Part shown: positions 1 through 8,641 of the stretch, piece after piece
Numbering within the stretch: position 1 is the stretch's first letter
Layout: every line of letters starts with the position of its first letter
NCBI GenBank assembly: GCA_015075625.1
Contig: JABTTZ010000002.1
Span: 372,001 to 436,000, forward strand
Source of the DNA: Anaerolineales bacterium
GTDB lineage: Bacteria > Chloroflexota > Anaerolineae > Aggregatilineales > UBA2796
Reading direction: 5' to 3'
Length of the DNA: 64,000 nucleotides
Made by a program: the position numbers and the translations under genes
The notes under the pieces: model-generated
What the model saw: only the letters and a program-made list of their open reading frames with translations
The model's database searches: none
Told to the model about the DNA's origin: nothing

Positions 1-3000
1 CAGATAGGCTAAGATAAAGGGATCAATGCCTCCCTTCAGAACCGCTTTCACATCCCGCACACGGAGTCCGGTACGCAAATCCCGAATATACACCTCAGAG
101 CGATCTAAGGCATAAACACGGATCACTGTGTATTTTTCCGGTGGGGGTGCATCCCGCCGCCCCGCCGCAATCTCGCCTAAAACCGCCTGATAGTCATGCA
201 GCCAGATGGCGATTTTGGTGGTGTCGGGGATGGCATAGACTCGCGCATTGGCAAACTCGCTGTTCCCCCCGCCCCCTTCACGCCCGCCCATCCGGTGAAC
301 GCCGCGTTCCCCCTTCAGAAAGCCAAAAGCGTTCGTCCCTCGGATCATGATGCCCACCTCCAACAGCGAGGGTGAGGTGGCAAAGGCGGTGAGTGTATCG
401 TCAAACGTCCCCGCGCTGATCGGTTGAAAAACACCCCCCGCGCCTTCCGTTGGCGGGTGCATGACATACAAATCATGTTCATAGCCCTTGCGCTGCGCCC
501 ACCGAAGATACATCTCGGCAAGGCGGCGCACCCATGCCTCCGCCCCGTTCGGTGTTCCGCCCAGTTGGGTGGCAAGCGGCGCGATCAACAGCATCGCTTG
601 GTTGCGGTGGGGTAAATGCGCCGTCATCATCTCAATATCAAAGTAGCTCACCTGTTGATAGAGTGTCTCGTAATCACGGGCGAGTTCCGGTTGGTAATCC
701 AGCGCCCGATCTCGGTTGACGAGGACGCTGAAATCCTCAAGGTATTCCGCCCGTTCCAAAAGCTGCGTCAGCCGCGCCAAGAGGCGATCTAGAAAGTAGG
801 TGCGGCTCAGGGTTTCGCGGGCATCGTTTGTTTGCCGCCAGAAATCCGGCGTTTGCGTTTCGGCAATCAACTGCGTTTTCTCATCGCGCATTTCCTTCAC
901 CGCATCGCTTGCTTCCCAATCGGCAAGTTTGCGCCGCAAGACGGCAAAGCCTTCCACCAGCGCCGCCGTATCCATCCGCTGTTTGGCGCTTTCGCCCTCT
1001 GCCCCAGAGATGGTCACTGCTTCCCCGCGATCCGCCTCCTCAATGGTGATCGGCTTGATCTGAATCATGCCGCCCTCTGCCGAAAGGCGCAGCATGTGTT
1101 GATCTTTTGTGGAACGATCTGCCAAGATGCGGGCGAGGGGGGCGACGACGAGCCGTTCGATCTCGCGCTTGAGCGGACGCGCCCCATAGATTGGGCTGTA
1201 GCCTGTGGCGAGGACGAGATCAATCACCCCCTCGTCAAGCTCCACAAGAATCCCCCGTCGGGTGATTCCATCACGGCTGAGGACGGCGTTCAACTCTCGC
1301 GAGGCGATCTTCTTTAGCGCCGAGGGGGCAAGGTGGCGGAAGGTGACGATCTGATCAATGCGGTTGACGAATTCGGGGCGGAAATAGCCCTCTACATGGG
1401 CGCGGTAGTGGTTGTCAGAGGCATCGCCCCCCCGTTCAGCATCGGCATCGGTGGCAAAGCCCACCTGCCGCAGCGCCCGTTGACCCGATCCCAAGTTGCT
1501 GGTCATGATCAGGAGCGCATTGTGAAAAAAGGTTGTCCGTCCGGCGGAGTCGGTCAGCCGTCCCTCGCCCAATACCTGCAAGAAAATATCATAGATGCGA
1601 GGGTCTGCTTTCTCAAATTCATCCAACAGGACGATGCAGAAGGGCTGCTCACGGACACGCTTGGTCAGTTCGCCCTCCCCACTGAATGCGCCGATCAAGC
1701 GTGCCAGTCCGTCCACGCCGCCATATTCGCTCATATCAAAGCGGATCAAGCGTCCTGTATCGCCAAAAAGGTAGCCCGCCAGCGTCTTTGCCATTTCCGT
1801 TTTGCCCACGCCTGTGGGTCCAATAAAAAGGAATGTGCCGAGCGGCTTTTTGGGGTCGTTCAAGCCCGCTTTTATCGTGGCAATGACGTTGACCATCGTC
1901 CCCACAGCATGATCCTGCCCAATAATGCGCTCCCGAAAATAGCCTTCAACGCGGCTCATCTCCATTCGCGCATCGTCCTTGACGATGAATTCGGGCAGCC
2001 CGCTGCGCTTGCTGAAGGTGCTGATCACCGCCCCGCGTTCAATAATCGGGCGGTTCGTGCGGCGGGCAAGTCCCCCTTCCTCAGCTGATGGTGAGGCTTT
2101 TTTGATCTCACCCAAAGTATCTTCCAAGAGGCGGATCGCCTTGCCAGGGAAGGCGCGGTAAGGCGAAAAGCGACGGGAGAGTTCAATGGCTGTTTCAAGG
2201 GCGTTGGGGGCAATGCGCACATCGAAATCCCGTTCCAAATCGCGGGCAACACTGGTCAGGACGGCGGCAGCTTCATCGTCGGGCATGGGGTCAATGGTGA
2301 TCTGGCGAAACAAATTCAGGAAACTTGCCCCCAAACCCATTCCCATCGTCAGCCGTTCGGGGCGTGCCTCCCCAATCATGATCACCTCGCCCGAAGCGAT
2401 GTGCGGCTTAAGCGCCATGCCGATATTTGAATCGCTTTTTGACCAGCGCCCCACCTCCAACAAGCCGGGGAGATCGTCCACATAGAGGATCGTCTGCTTT
2501 TTCCGGCATTCGTTGGCAATATCGTTCACCCGTTCTTCCCATGTCCCAATATACTGCGCACCGGCAATCAGACGATCCGGCGTCAGATGCCACACTTCGC
2601 GCTTGAGCAGGGCATCAGGGACTTCCTTTTTATGAATACGGCGCACCACCTCTTGCAAGATCGCCGTTTTGCCTGCCTCGCTTTCGCCCACCAAGAGGAT
2701 GCTGTTGTTGCGTGGGGCGCACAGCGTCATGAGAATATCCTCAACCATCTCGGTGCGTCGGTAGGTGCGCCGAAAGCGCCCTTCGGCGGCTTGGGCGGTC
2801 ATATTCACGCCTGTTTCCTTCAACGCCCAAAAGGATTCTTTCTCGTCCCTGCCCAGCCCGCCGATCTCATCTTCTTTTTCTTTTGGTTTCTTCAGTGAAA
2901 TATCGAGTTCAAGTGTTTCCAGCGCCTCGCTGCGGGCATGTTTGAACGTCGTCAGGTGTTCTAGGGTGGCGTCATCAAACCAATTTGTCAGTTCGACCAC

Positions 3001-3399
3001 CGCCTGAGTCGGAATTTCCTCTTTGCTATACGCATAAAAGCTCAGGGGGGGCTGCCCAACCTTTGGCACGGTGATGAAGAATTGCCCATCGTCTTCGGGT
3101 TTCACAATCAGGCTGAACTGCATCTTGATCTGTTCGCGCCGTTTTTTCAGATTTTTGCGGCGGTCTACTGGGCGCAGCGGTACCACCACTTTTTGCAGGG
3201 TGATCGAGGAATCGAAATCGAGTTGGTGCAGGAACTGCGGCTGTATGGCGCGGACGCGCTCGGTAATTGCCTCGCTGAGATCGTTCTTGATTTCATCAAG
3301 GGCAATGCCAAACGCCGTGATGTCGGTGAAGGGCAGCGCCATGACCGTATAGGTGCGGTTCTCGTGACGCTGCACAAAAAGATGAAAGGTGAACTTCAT
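1..3399 (-). CDS. Clp/Hsp100-type AAA+ ATPase fused to a GGQ-less release-factor-2-like domain (3' end outside window)
   Basis: The frame is open for 1133 codons from the ATG at 3399 to the window edge. After a ClpX-unlike N-terminal region of about 230 residues come two AAA+ modules. The first has Walker A GESEAGKT near residue 243 and Walker B ILYVDDLPG near 303; the second has GPTGVGKT near 528, VLLDEFEKA near 593 and sensor-like TSNLGS. From about residue 815 the protein follows RF2 (PrfB): TPDFW, then AEMYLRWAQRKGY near 956, LKGERGVHRM near 1033 and finally IRDLRTGLRVRD near 1100, which matches the extreme C-terminus of RF2. The segment that carries GGQ in RF2 is missing and the SPF stop-codon tripeptide is replaced by a Gly-rich stretch. 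Inference: an unfoldase that may dock on ribosomes without releasing peptide. By alignment to RF2 only a few codons lie outside the window. Confidence 0.85.
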   Translation of the reverse strand, partial: MKFTFHLFVQRHENRTYTVMALPFTDITAFGIALDEIKNDLSEAITERVRAIQPQFLHQLDFDSSITLQKVVVPLRPVDRRKNLKKRREQIKMQFSLIVKPEDDGQFFITVPKVGQPPLSFYAYSKEEIPTQAVVELTNWFDDATLEHLTTFKHARSEALETLELDISLKKPKEKEDEIGGLGRDEKESFWALKETGVNMTAQAAEGRFRRTYRRTEMVEDILMTLCAPRNNSILLVGESEAGKTAILQEVVRRIHKKEVPDALLKREVWHLTPDRLIAGAQYIGTWEERVNDIANECRKKQTILYVDDLPGLLEVGRWSKSDSNIGMALKPHIASGEVIMIGEARPERLTMGMGLGASFLNLFRQITIDPMPDDEAAAVLTSVARDLERDFDVRIAPNALETAIELSRRFSPYRAFPGKAIRLLEDTLGEIKKASPSAEEGGLARRTNRPIIERGAVISTFSKRSGLPEFIVKDDARMEMSRVEGYFRERIIGQDHAVGTMVNVIATIKAGLNDPKKPLGTFLFIGPTGVGKTEMAKTLAGYLFGDTGRLIRFDMSEYGGVDGLARLIGAFSGEGELTKRVREQPFCIVLLDEFEKADPRIYDIFLQVLGEGRLTDSAGRTTFFHNALLIMTSNLGSGQRALRQVGFATDADAERGGDASDNHYRAHVEGYFRPEFVNRIDQIVTFRHLAPSALKKIASRELNAVLSRDGITRRGILVELDEGVIDLVLATGYSPIYGARPLKREIERLVVAPLARILADRSTKDQHMLRLSAEGGMIQIKPITIEEADRGEAVTISGAEGESAKQRMDTAALVEGFAVLRRKLADWEASDAVKEMRDEKTQLIAETQTPDFWRQTNDARETLSRTYFLDRLLARLTQLLERAEYLEDFSVLVNRDRALDYQPELARDYETLYQQVSYFDIEMMTAHLPHRNQAMLLIAPLATQLGGTPNGAEAWVRRLAEMYLRWAQRKGYEHDLYVMHPPTEGAGGVFQPISAGTFDDTLTAFATSPSLLEVGIMIRGTNAFGFLKGERGVHRMGGREGGGGNSEFANARVYAIPDTTKIAIWLHDYQAVLGEIAAGRRDAPPPEKYTVIRVYALDRSEVYIRDLRTGLRVRDVKAVLKGGIDPFILAYL

Positions 3400-3512
3400 G
3401 TTCCCGCCTCAGTCGGGTTCGGTGGGTAGTGAGGATCATTCTAGCATAGAGGGCAAGGGCTGCTCTCCCCAAGCAAAACTTGCATTCTTATTCGTTTTCA
3501 GCGATAATCAAA

Positions 3513-3522
3513 TGAACGTTCA
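3513..3522. promoter_or_regulatory. Palindrome TGAACGTTCA, possible TetR operator
   Basis: A perfect 10-bp palindrome lies 25 bp before the TTG start of the TetR-family gene, in the gap shared with the divergent Clp-RF2 gene. TetR proteins often repress themselves through such sites. Its role here is inferred from position only. Confidence 0.35.
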
Positions 3523-3546
3523 ATTACTTTCTTTTGGGGTCATTTT

Positions 3547-4155
3547 TTGACAATCAAACCCGCTCATCAAACCGTCCAGCGTGAGGATATTTTGCTGGCG
3601 GCAGCGCAGATCTTTCAAGAACGGGGCTTCGATGGCGCGACGATGGCGCAGATCGCCCGCCGTGTGCACCTGACGGCGGGGAGTCTTTACCACCACTTCC
3701 CCGCCGGAAAACGCGATCTCCTCCTTGCCGTGCTAAACACCGGCTTAGATGCCGTCCTCCACCAGTTTGAGCAGCTTGGGAAGGAAGTCCTCCCCGCGCC
3801 GGAACGCCTGCGGGCGATGATCCTTGCCCATGTCCTAAGTGTGACGCAAAACGTTGCCGTTGGTGCGGCGATGGTCTTTGAGATTCGCACCCTCATTGCC
3901 CTTGACCAGCCCGACGCCGAACGGGATGCTTTTCTTCAACGGCGGGATACCTTCGAGCAGCGCTATCGGGATGTGATCCAGCAGGGCATTGCAGCGGGGG
4001 ATTTTCGTCCGCTGGATGTGAACATTTTTGTGAAGGCGCTCTTGGGGGCGCACAACTGGATCAGCGTGTGGTATCGCGGGGAGGGGCGGCTGAGCGGGCG
4101 CGAGATTGGCGAACGCATGGTGGATACCTTCCTTTCCGCCCTGCGCTGCCCGTAG
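3547..4155 (+). CDS. TetR/AcrR-family transcriptional regulator
   Basis: A 202-residue protein with an N-terminal TetR helix-turn-helix; the segment MAQIARRVHLTAGSLYHHF at about residues 36-54 is typical, and the length suits the family. The start is the TTG at 3547; the next in-frame Met lies inside the DNA-binding domain, so a later start is unlikely. The C-terminal half is the variable ligand-binding and dimer domain and does not show the ligand. It lies directly upstream of an acyl-CoA dehydrogenase gene on the same strand, so control of acyl-CoA metabolism by an acyl-CoA-like ligand is a reasonable inference, not shown. Confidence 0.85.
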   Translation: MTIKPAHQTVQREDILLAAAQIFQERGFDGATMAQIARRVHLTAGSLYHHFPAGKRDLLLAVLNTGLDAVLHQFEQLGKEVLPAPERLRAMILAHVLSVTQNVAVGAAMVFEIRTLIALDQPDAERDAFLQRRDTFEQRYRDVIQQGIAAGDFRPLDVNIFVKALLGAHNWISVWYRGEGRLSGREIGERMVDTFLSALRCP

Positions 4156-4227
4156 GCATTTTTAGAAGCACCCCTCACCGACCAACGCTCTTTCATCTTG
4201 GGGGGATGTGCAGAACGGCGTCATGTT

Positions 4228-4240
4228 TGTCAATTTGACA
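4228..4240. promoter_or_regulatory. Inverted repeat TGTCAATTTGACA upstream of acyl-CoA dehydrogenase
   Basis: Two 6-bp arms (TGTCAA and TTGACA) flank one base, 58 bp before the acyl-CoA dehydrogenase start. The right arm could double as a -35 element. It could be the target of the TetR protein encoded just upstream, although it differs from the palindrome in front of that gene. Confidence 0.35.
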
Positions 4241-4298
4241 TGTCTGCCAATTTTAATGGTCTGGTTTGAACTAACTCGTTCTAAGTGGAGTACCTTGC

Positions 4299-5402
4299 AT
4301 GATCAGTTTTAGCCCCACCGAAGAGCAGAAAATGCTCGTAGATGCCGTTGCCAAGTATGCAATTAGCGATGTGCGTAAGATTGCCCATGACGCCGACGAA
4401 GACTCGGCGCTGCCCTCGGAGACAATCCAAAAGGGGTGGGAACTAGGCTTGCTGCCCGCAGGAATCCCAGAGGCATATGGCGGCTTTGGTGAACACAGCA
4501 CCTTGACGAACAGCCTTGCCTACGAAGAATTCGCCTATGGCGATCTCGCTCTGGCGCTGGCGGTGAACGCGCCCGCCCTTGTGACCATCCCTGTGCAGTT
4601 CAGCGGGACAGAAGAACAAAAGAAGCGCATTCTCCCCCTTGCCGCTGAGGAAACGTCGCCTGCCTTCACCGCCGCCTTCCTAGAGCCAGGGATTGCCTTT
4701 AATCCCACCCATCTCAAGACGACAGCCCGCCGCGAAGGGGATTGTTACATCCTCGATGGGGTGAAGTGCTATGTCCCGTTGGCGAAAGATGCCCGCCTCA
4801 TGCTCGTTTATGCCCGCAACAGCGAGTCGGGAAAGATCGATGGGTATCTTGTTGATGGCGGCACAGCAGGGGTGACGCTGGACGGGCGCGAAAAATTGAT
4901 GGGCATTCGTGCGCTGTCCACCTACACCGTCCGCTTGAACAACGTTTCTATCGGCGTGGAGAACAAGCTCGGCGGCGACGCCGGAACACGCTACGAACGC
5001 CTGCTGAGCCATGCCCGCATCGGCTTGGCGGCAATGGCGGTGGGTGTGGCACGCGGCGCGTTTGAATATGCCCGTGATTATGCTAAAGAGCGCGTCCAAT
5101 TTGGACAGCCCATTGCCACGAAGCAGGCGATTGCCTTCATGTTGGCAGAGATGGCGATTGAGGTAGACGCTGCCCGCCTGATGGTCTGGGAAGCCGCCTA
5201 TCAGCTTGATAAAACCCCCACCGCCGATGGCACAGCCGAAACCCGCTTGGCGAAAGAATATGCTGATAAGATGGCGCTTTTCGTCACCGACAGCGCCGTG
5301 CAGGTATTGGGGGGTCATGGCTACATTCGGGAACATCCGGTAGAGCGCTGGCTGCGCAACGCACGCGGGTTCGCCACCTTTGAGGGGCTGGCAATGGCAT
5401 AG
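4299..5402 (+). CDS. Acyl-CoA dehydrogenase family protein
   Basis: A 367-residue flavoprotein of the acyl-CoA dehydrogenase family, which oxidises acyl-CoA thioesters at the alpha-beta position and passes electrons to ETF. Seen in order: the helical N-terminal domain beginning FSPTEEQKMLV, the middle beta domain (residues about 120-220), and the C-terminal helical domain with GVARGAFEYARDYAKERVQF and QVLGGHGYIREHPVERWLRN. It ends soon after FATFEG, whose Glu lies where the catalytic base of many family members sits, so the C-terminus is shorter than in the second copy at 6193. Substrate chain length cannot be read. A TetR gene precedes it by about 140 bp. Confidence 0.9.
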   Translation: MISFSPTEEQKMLVDAVAKYAISDVRKIAHDADEDSALPSETIQKGWELGLLPAGIPEAYGGFGEHSTLTNSLAYEEFAYGDLALALAVNAPALVTIPVQFSGTEEQKKRILPLAAEETSPAFTAAFLEPGIAFNPTHLKTTARREGDCYILDGVKCYVPLAKDARLMLVYARNSESGKIDGYLVDGGTAGVTLDGREKLMGIRALSTYTVRLNNVSIGVENKLGGDAGTRYERLLSHARIGLAAMAVGVARGAFEYARDYAKERVQFGQPIATKQAIAFMLAEMAIEVDAARLMVWEAAYQLDKTPTADGTAETRLAKEYADKMALFVTDSAVQVLGGHGYIREHPVERWLRNARGFATFEGLAMA

Positions 5403-5425
5403 CCCTGAGGGCAGACGCCACGCCG

Positions 5426-5451
5426 GTAGGGACGCCCGATAAGGCGTCCGC
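5426..5451. repeat. Dispersed palindromic repeat (GGACGCC/GGCGTCC family)
   Basis: The sequence runs GTAGGGACGCCC-GATAA-GGCGTCCGC and can fold into a hairpin. It lies between two convergent genes and belongs to a family of at least nine copies in this window, always between genes. Confidence 0.7.
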
Positions 5452-5476
5452 TATGAAGGAGGATGAAGGGGAGTGG

Positions 5477-6145
5477 CTACCCTTTCAAATCCTCACCGTG
5501 ACGGTCAAACAAGCCGGAAGGCTGCCCGCTGGTCAGCGGCATAAGCGGCACACCCTCTGGCACATCAATAATCCGTTTCGCCTTCTCATCCGAGTAGGCG
5601 ACGATCTCCACCGCCATGATTTTATGCATCGTGGGGAGGAAGTAAACGGTGTAGACGGAAGGGGACATCACCGCGTATTCCTGCTGATCGAGGGCAAAAA
5701 CCTGATCCTCAATTACCATCATGTAGAGCGAGGAATACGAGGTATCGAACCAGCCGCGACGGGTGGCGAGCATGGCGAGTTTTTCCGGCGGCAGCGGCGG
5801 CGCAAACCCTTTCATGGGGACGCGCAAGTAGACTTGCCCCGTCCGTTTTTGGACGGTGTTCGGTGCGGCAACGCGCATGACTGCCCCTATCGTCAGCCGA
5901 AAAGCGACAAAGGTGGGAATGGCTAGAGTGAACAGGGCAATGGACACTTCGCTTGAGGTGTTGGGAATAGTGAACAGCGCCAGCACTCCCACCGCAAGGA
6001 TCATAACCATGCTGAGGGCGAAGTTCCGGTTCGCCCCCATCCGCAGTTTTGTTAGCTGGCGTTGGGAAAGCTCTCCCATCCGGTTGGACGCCAGATCGGA
6101 ATCGGTGAAATCGAAAACCTGTCGTAGTTCGTGATTGGTATCCAT
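5477..6145 (-). CDS. Hypothetical membrane protein with two N-terminal helices
   Basis: A 222-residue protein of unrecognised family. Two hydrophobic segments at about residues 41-60 and 67-88 would cross the membrane; the rest (about 130 residues) is soluble, with ATRRGWFDTSYSSLYMMV and an acidic, basic mix toward the end. The first 40 residues are polar. It lies on the opposite strand between two acyl-CoA dehydrogenase genes and starts about 47 bp from the second one, so the two share a divergent promoter region. No catalytic motif is visible and no function is assigned. Confidence 0.7.
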   Translation of the reverse strand: MDTNHELRQVFDFTDSDLASNRMGELSQRQLTKLRMGANRNFALSMVMILAVGVLALFTIPNTSSEVSIALFTLAIPTFVAFRLTIGAVMRVAAPNTVQKRTGQVYLRVPMKGFAPPLPPEKLAMLATRRGWFDTSYSSLYMMVIEDQVFALDQQEYAVMSPSVYTVYFLPTMHKIMAVEIVAYSDEKAKRIIDVPEGVPLMPLTSGQPSGLFDRHGEDLKG

Positions 6146-6192
6146 ACAAGACCATCCTTGATTCAGTAAAACTCTACCATGAGGACGTTAAG

Positions 6193-7464
6193 ATGACGAT
6201 CAATTTTGAAATTCCCGAACGGCTTGCTGGCGAAATTGCCCTCCTGAAGGGCGTGGCAGAACAGGCAATGCGCCCCTATTCGCGCCAGCTTGATGAGAAT
6301 GAACACGAACGCCCATGGGTTTTTATCAACATGATGTGGGGCGTCCTGAAGGAACAACAAGGGCGGGCGAATGCTAAACTGCTTGAGAATGGCAAAAATG
6401 GTGCGAACGGGGGCGGTGAAAAGGGTGAAAAGAAGGTTGGCATAACCTACCTTCGCCTGATCATGCTTGCCGAACAGCTTTCGTGGGGCGATGTCGGGCA
6501 GTACCTCTGTATGCCCTCGCCACTCTTGGCGGGGTCGGCAATTGAGGCGGTGGGAACAACCGACCAAAAGCTCCGCTTTCTGACGCGCTTTGCCGAGGGC
6601 GATCCGAAATGGGGCGCCATGGCGATGACCGAACCCGGCGCCGGGTCGGACACCTCCGCCATTGAGACAACTGCTGTCCTTGATCCGGCAACAAACGAAT
6701 GGGTCTTGAACGGTTGGAAAATCTTCTGCACAAATGGCAAGCTCGCTCTTGAGGAATCAGATGGTATCCTCGTCGTGTGGGCAACGGTGGACAAAAGCGC
6801 TGGACGGGCGGGGATGAAACCCTTCGTCGTAGAGGCGAAAACCCCCGGTGTGAAGATCGCCAGCGTGGAGATCAAGCACGGCATTCGTGCCAGCGACACG
6901 GCGGCAATCGTCCTTGAGAACGCCCGCATCCCCTACGATAACCTCCTCGGCAGTCCAGAAGTCCGTGACCGCAGCGGCACAGCCGGATTCAAGGGCGCGA
7001 TGGCAACCTTCGATGCCTCCCGTCCGATGGTGGCGGCGTCGGCGCTTGGTGTAGGGCGGGCGGCGCTGGAATTTGTGAAGGAAAAACTTGCCGAAGAAGG
7101 AATCAGCCTCGATTACAGCAAACCGAAACACCTCATGACCACCGTAGAGCGCGATGTCCTAGAGATGGAGGCGCAGTTGAAGGCGGCATGGCTGCTCACC
7201 TTGCGTTCCGCCTCGCTGCTTGATCACGGCGAACACAATAGCCTTGAAGCCTCCATGGCGAAAGCAAAAGCGGGCAAGGCAGTGACCATCGTCACCCAGA
7301 AGGCGGTAGAACTCTTGGGAACGATGGGCTACAGCCGCGAATGGCTGGTTGAAAAGTGGATGCGTGACGGCAAGATCAACGACATTTACGAGGGGACAGG
7401 GCAGATCAACACGCTGATCGTCGCCCGCCGCATTTTGGGTTACACCTCCAAAGAATTGGCGTAA
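6193..7464 (+). CDS. Acyl-CoA dehydrogenase family protein
   Basis: A 423-residue acyl-CoA dehydrogenase, longer than the copy at 4299. Diagnostic motifs are MTEPGAGSDTSAIETTA (flavin and substrate contact, about residues 140-156), LNGWKIFCTNG, and the C-terminal KINDIYEGTGQINTLIVARR, in which the Glu of IYEGT is the usual catalytic base. It has an acidic, Gly-rich insertion around residues 70-80 (KNGANGGGEKGEKK). The start codon follows an AGGACG-like ribosome site at about 6181. With the first copy it suggests beta-oxidation of fatty or branched acyl-CoA; no ETF, thiolase or hydratase gene is present here. Confidence 0.9.
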   Translation: MTINFEIPERLAGEIALLKGVAEQAMRPYSRQLDENEHERPWVFINMMWGVLKEQQGRANAKLLENGKNGANGGGEKGEKKVGITYLRLIMLAEQLSWGDVGQYLCMPSPLLAGSAIEAVGTTDQKLRFLTRFAEGDPKWGAMAMTEPGAGSDTSAIETTAVLDPATNEWVLNGWKIFCTNGKLALEESDGILVVWATVDKSAGRAGMKPFVVEAKTPGVKIASVEIKHGIRASDTAAIVLENARIPYDNLLGSPEVRDRSGTAGFKGAMATFDASRPMVAASALGVGRAALEFVKEKLAEEGISLDYSKPKHLMTTVERDVLEMEAQLKAAWLLTLRSASLLDHGEHNSLEASMAKAKAGKAVTIVTQKAVELLGTMGYSREWLVEKWMRDGKINDIYEGTGQINTLIVARRILGYTSKELA

Positions 7465-7542
7465 GGGCATCCGCCCATACATCCCACCTCTTCGCCCCCT
7501 CCCCATAAATGGAGAGGGGGAACTTCATTCCCCACATCCTTC

Positions 7543-7567
7543 GTAGGGGCGACCCTGGGGCATCCGC
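7543..7567. repeat. Dispersed palindromic repeat (GGACGCC/GGCGTCC family)
   Basis: A copy in the orientation GTAGGGGCGACCCTGGGGC-ATCCGC. The neighbouring words CATCCGCCCATACATCCCACC occur twice here (near 7468 and 7561), so the gap before the hydrolase gene is a small patch of repeated sequence. Confidence 0.6.
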
Positions 7568-7711
7568 CCATACATCCCACCTTTCCCAATCACCACCGAA
7601 TTCCAAAAGACGATTAGAATAGACCGTAACCTCTTGCTCACTCTCACCCTTTTATAGTCTGGTAGGAGGGGAGACCTTGACTAAGTGAACTCGATTGTTG
7701 GGAGGTGTCTC

Positions 7712-8641
7712 ATGAGGCGTTCGTTACAACACTGTACTACATTAGGGCTGCTTCTTTTCTCTTTCATCTTTCCTTTGCTTTTACCAACCATCTGGACAAT
7801 CCGCGCTCAAACGCCAACAGAACAACCCGCCAGTGAGGAGGTAACCATTCCGGGTGTTGTCGAAAAGATGATCAATAAGCAAAAAACGACGGACATTCAA
7901 GGGACGTTTTTTCCGGCAATGCCGAAATCGACCGAAAAAAGACCCACTGTCTTGATGTTTCCCCAAATCAGTGACGGGGATCGGGAGGGGCTTGTCCTCG
8001 CTGATCGCATGATGCTTGACCCACTGGCAAAGGCGCTTCAAAGTCGGGGGTTCAACGTCCTGACGATGGATATTTCCGGCTACTATTGGGATGGGGCAAA
8101 ACAACCTCCTCTTGCAGAGAGCCTGAAAGACGCCAGCGCTGCCTATACATGGCTCACCGAACACCCTGCTGTTGATCCTAAAAAAATAGGCGTTTTGGGC
8201 AGCAGCATCGGTGCAAACCTCGCTCTCCTGATGATTGAGCAATACGCTGATATTGTGGCGGCTGTTGTGCTTTCCCCTGCCCCCGATTATGGCGGGCTGA
8301 AACCCAACCCAGAGGGAGTCGTCAGCCGTCCGGTACGCCTTTACGCGGCGAAAAGTGAGGCAGACAATCCAACCCTAGGCACGTGGTACAAGCAGTTTCC
8401 AGAGGTGATCACCCCCGCCGAGAAAGGGCATGGCATATCGCTTCTGACCGATAGCCAAACGATGGCGGGTGACATTGGCGATTGGTTCACCGCAAAGATG
8501 CCAAGTGAGACAGCGAACCCTGTCGTCCCCATCTATGACCCATATACTTTTTACTGCTGTGCGGGGTGGCGATCCTTGTTTACCTTTGGCTTGGCTGGTT
8601 TTGTTATTATCCTCCGTGCGCCGAAACGATATAGGATGTAA
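7712..8641 (+). CDS. Secreted or anchored alpha/beta hydrolase, dienelactone-hydrolase-like
   Basis: About 309 residues starting at the ATG at 7712, which has GGGAGG eight bases upstream; an earlier in-frame GTG at 7685 lacks such a site. An N-terminal hydrophobic segment ending near RAQTP looks like a signal peptide. The nucleophile elbow GVLGSSIGANLAL gives GxSxG, and KGHGISLL late in the protein supplies the likely catalytic His; the Asp is less clear. A last hydrophobic segment (SLFTFGLAGFVIIL) with a basic tail may anchor it. The stop overlaps the next start as TAATG, so it is probably the first gene of the operon that runs to 16201. Substrate unknown. Confidence 0.8.
   Translation: MRRSLQHCTTLGLLLFSFIFPLLLPTIWTIRAQTPTEQPASEEVTIPGVVEKMINKQKTTDIQGTFFPAMPKSTEKRPTVLMFPQISDGDREGLVLADRMMLDPLAKALQSRGFNVLTMDISGYYWDGAKQPPLAESLKDASAAYTWLTEHPAVDPKKIGVLGSSIGANLALLMIEQYADIVAAVVLSPAPDYGGLKPNPEGVVSRPVRLYAAKSEADNPTLGTWYKQFPEVITPAEKGHGISLLTDSQTMAGDIGDWFTAKMPSETANPVVPIYDPYTFYCCAGWRSLFTFGLAGFVIILRAPKRYRM

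Noticed and set aside
1333-2088. A 251-codon open frame on the + strand, and a 161-codon one at 832
   Set aside because: They lie antisense to the Clp-RF2 gene, whose frame shows strong motifs across the whole stretch.
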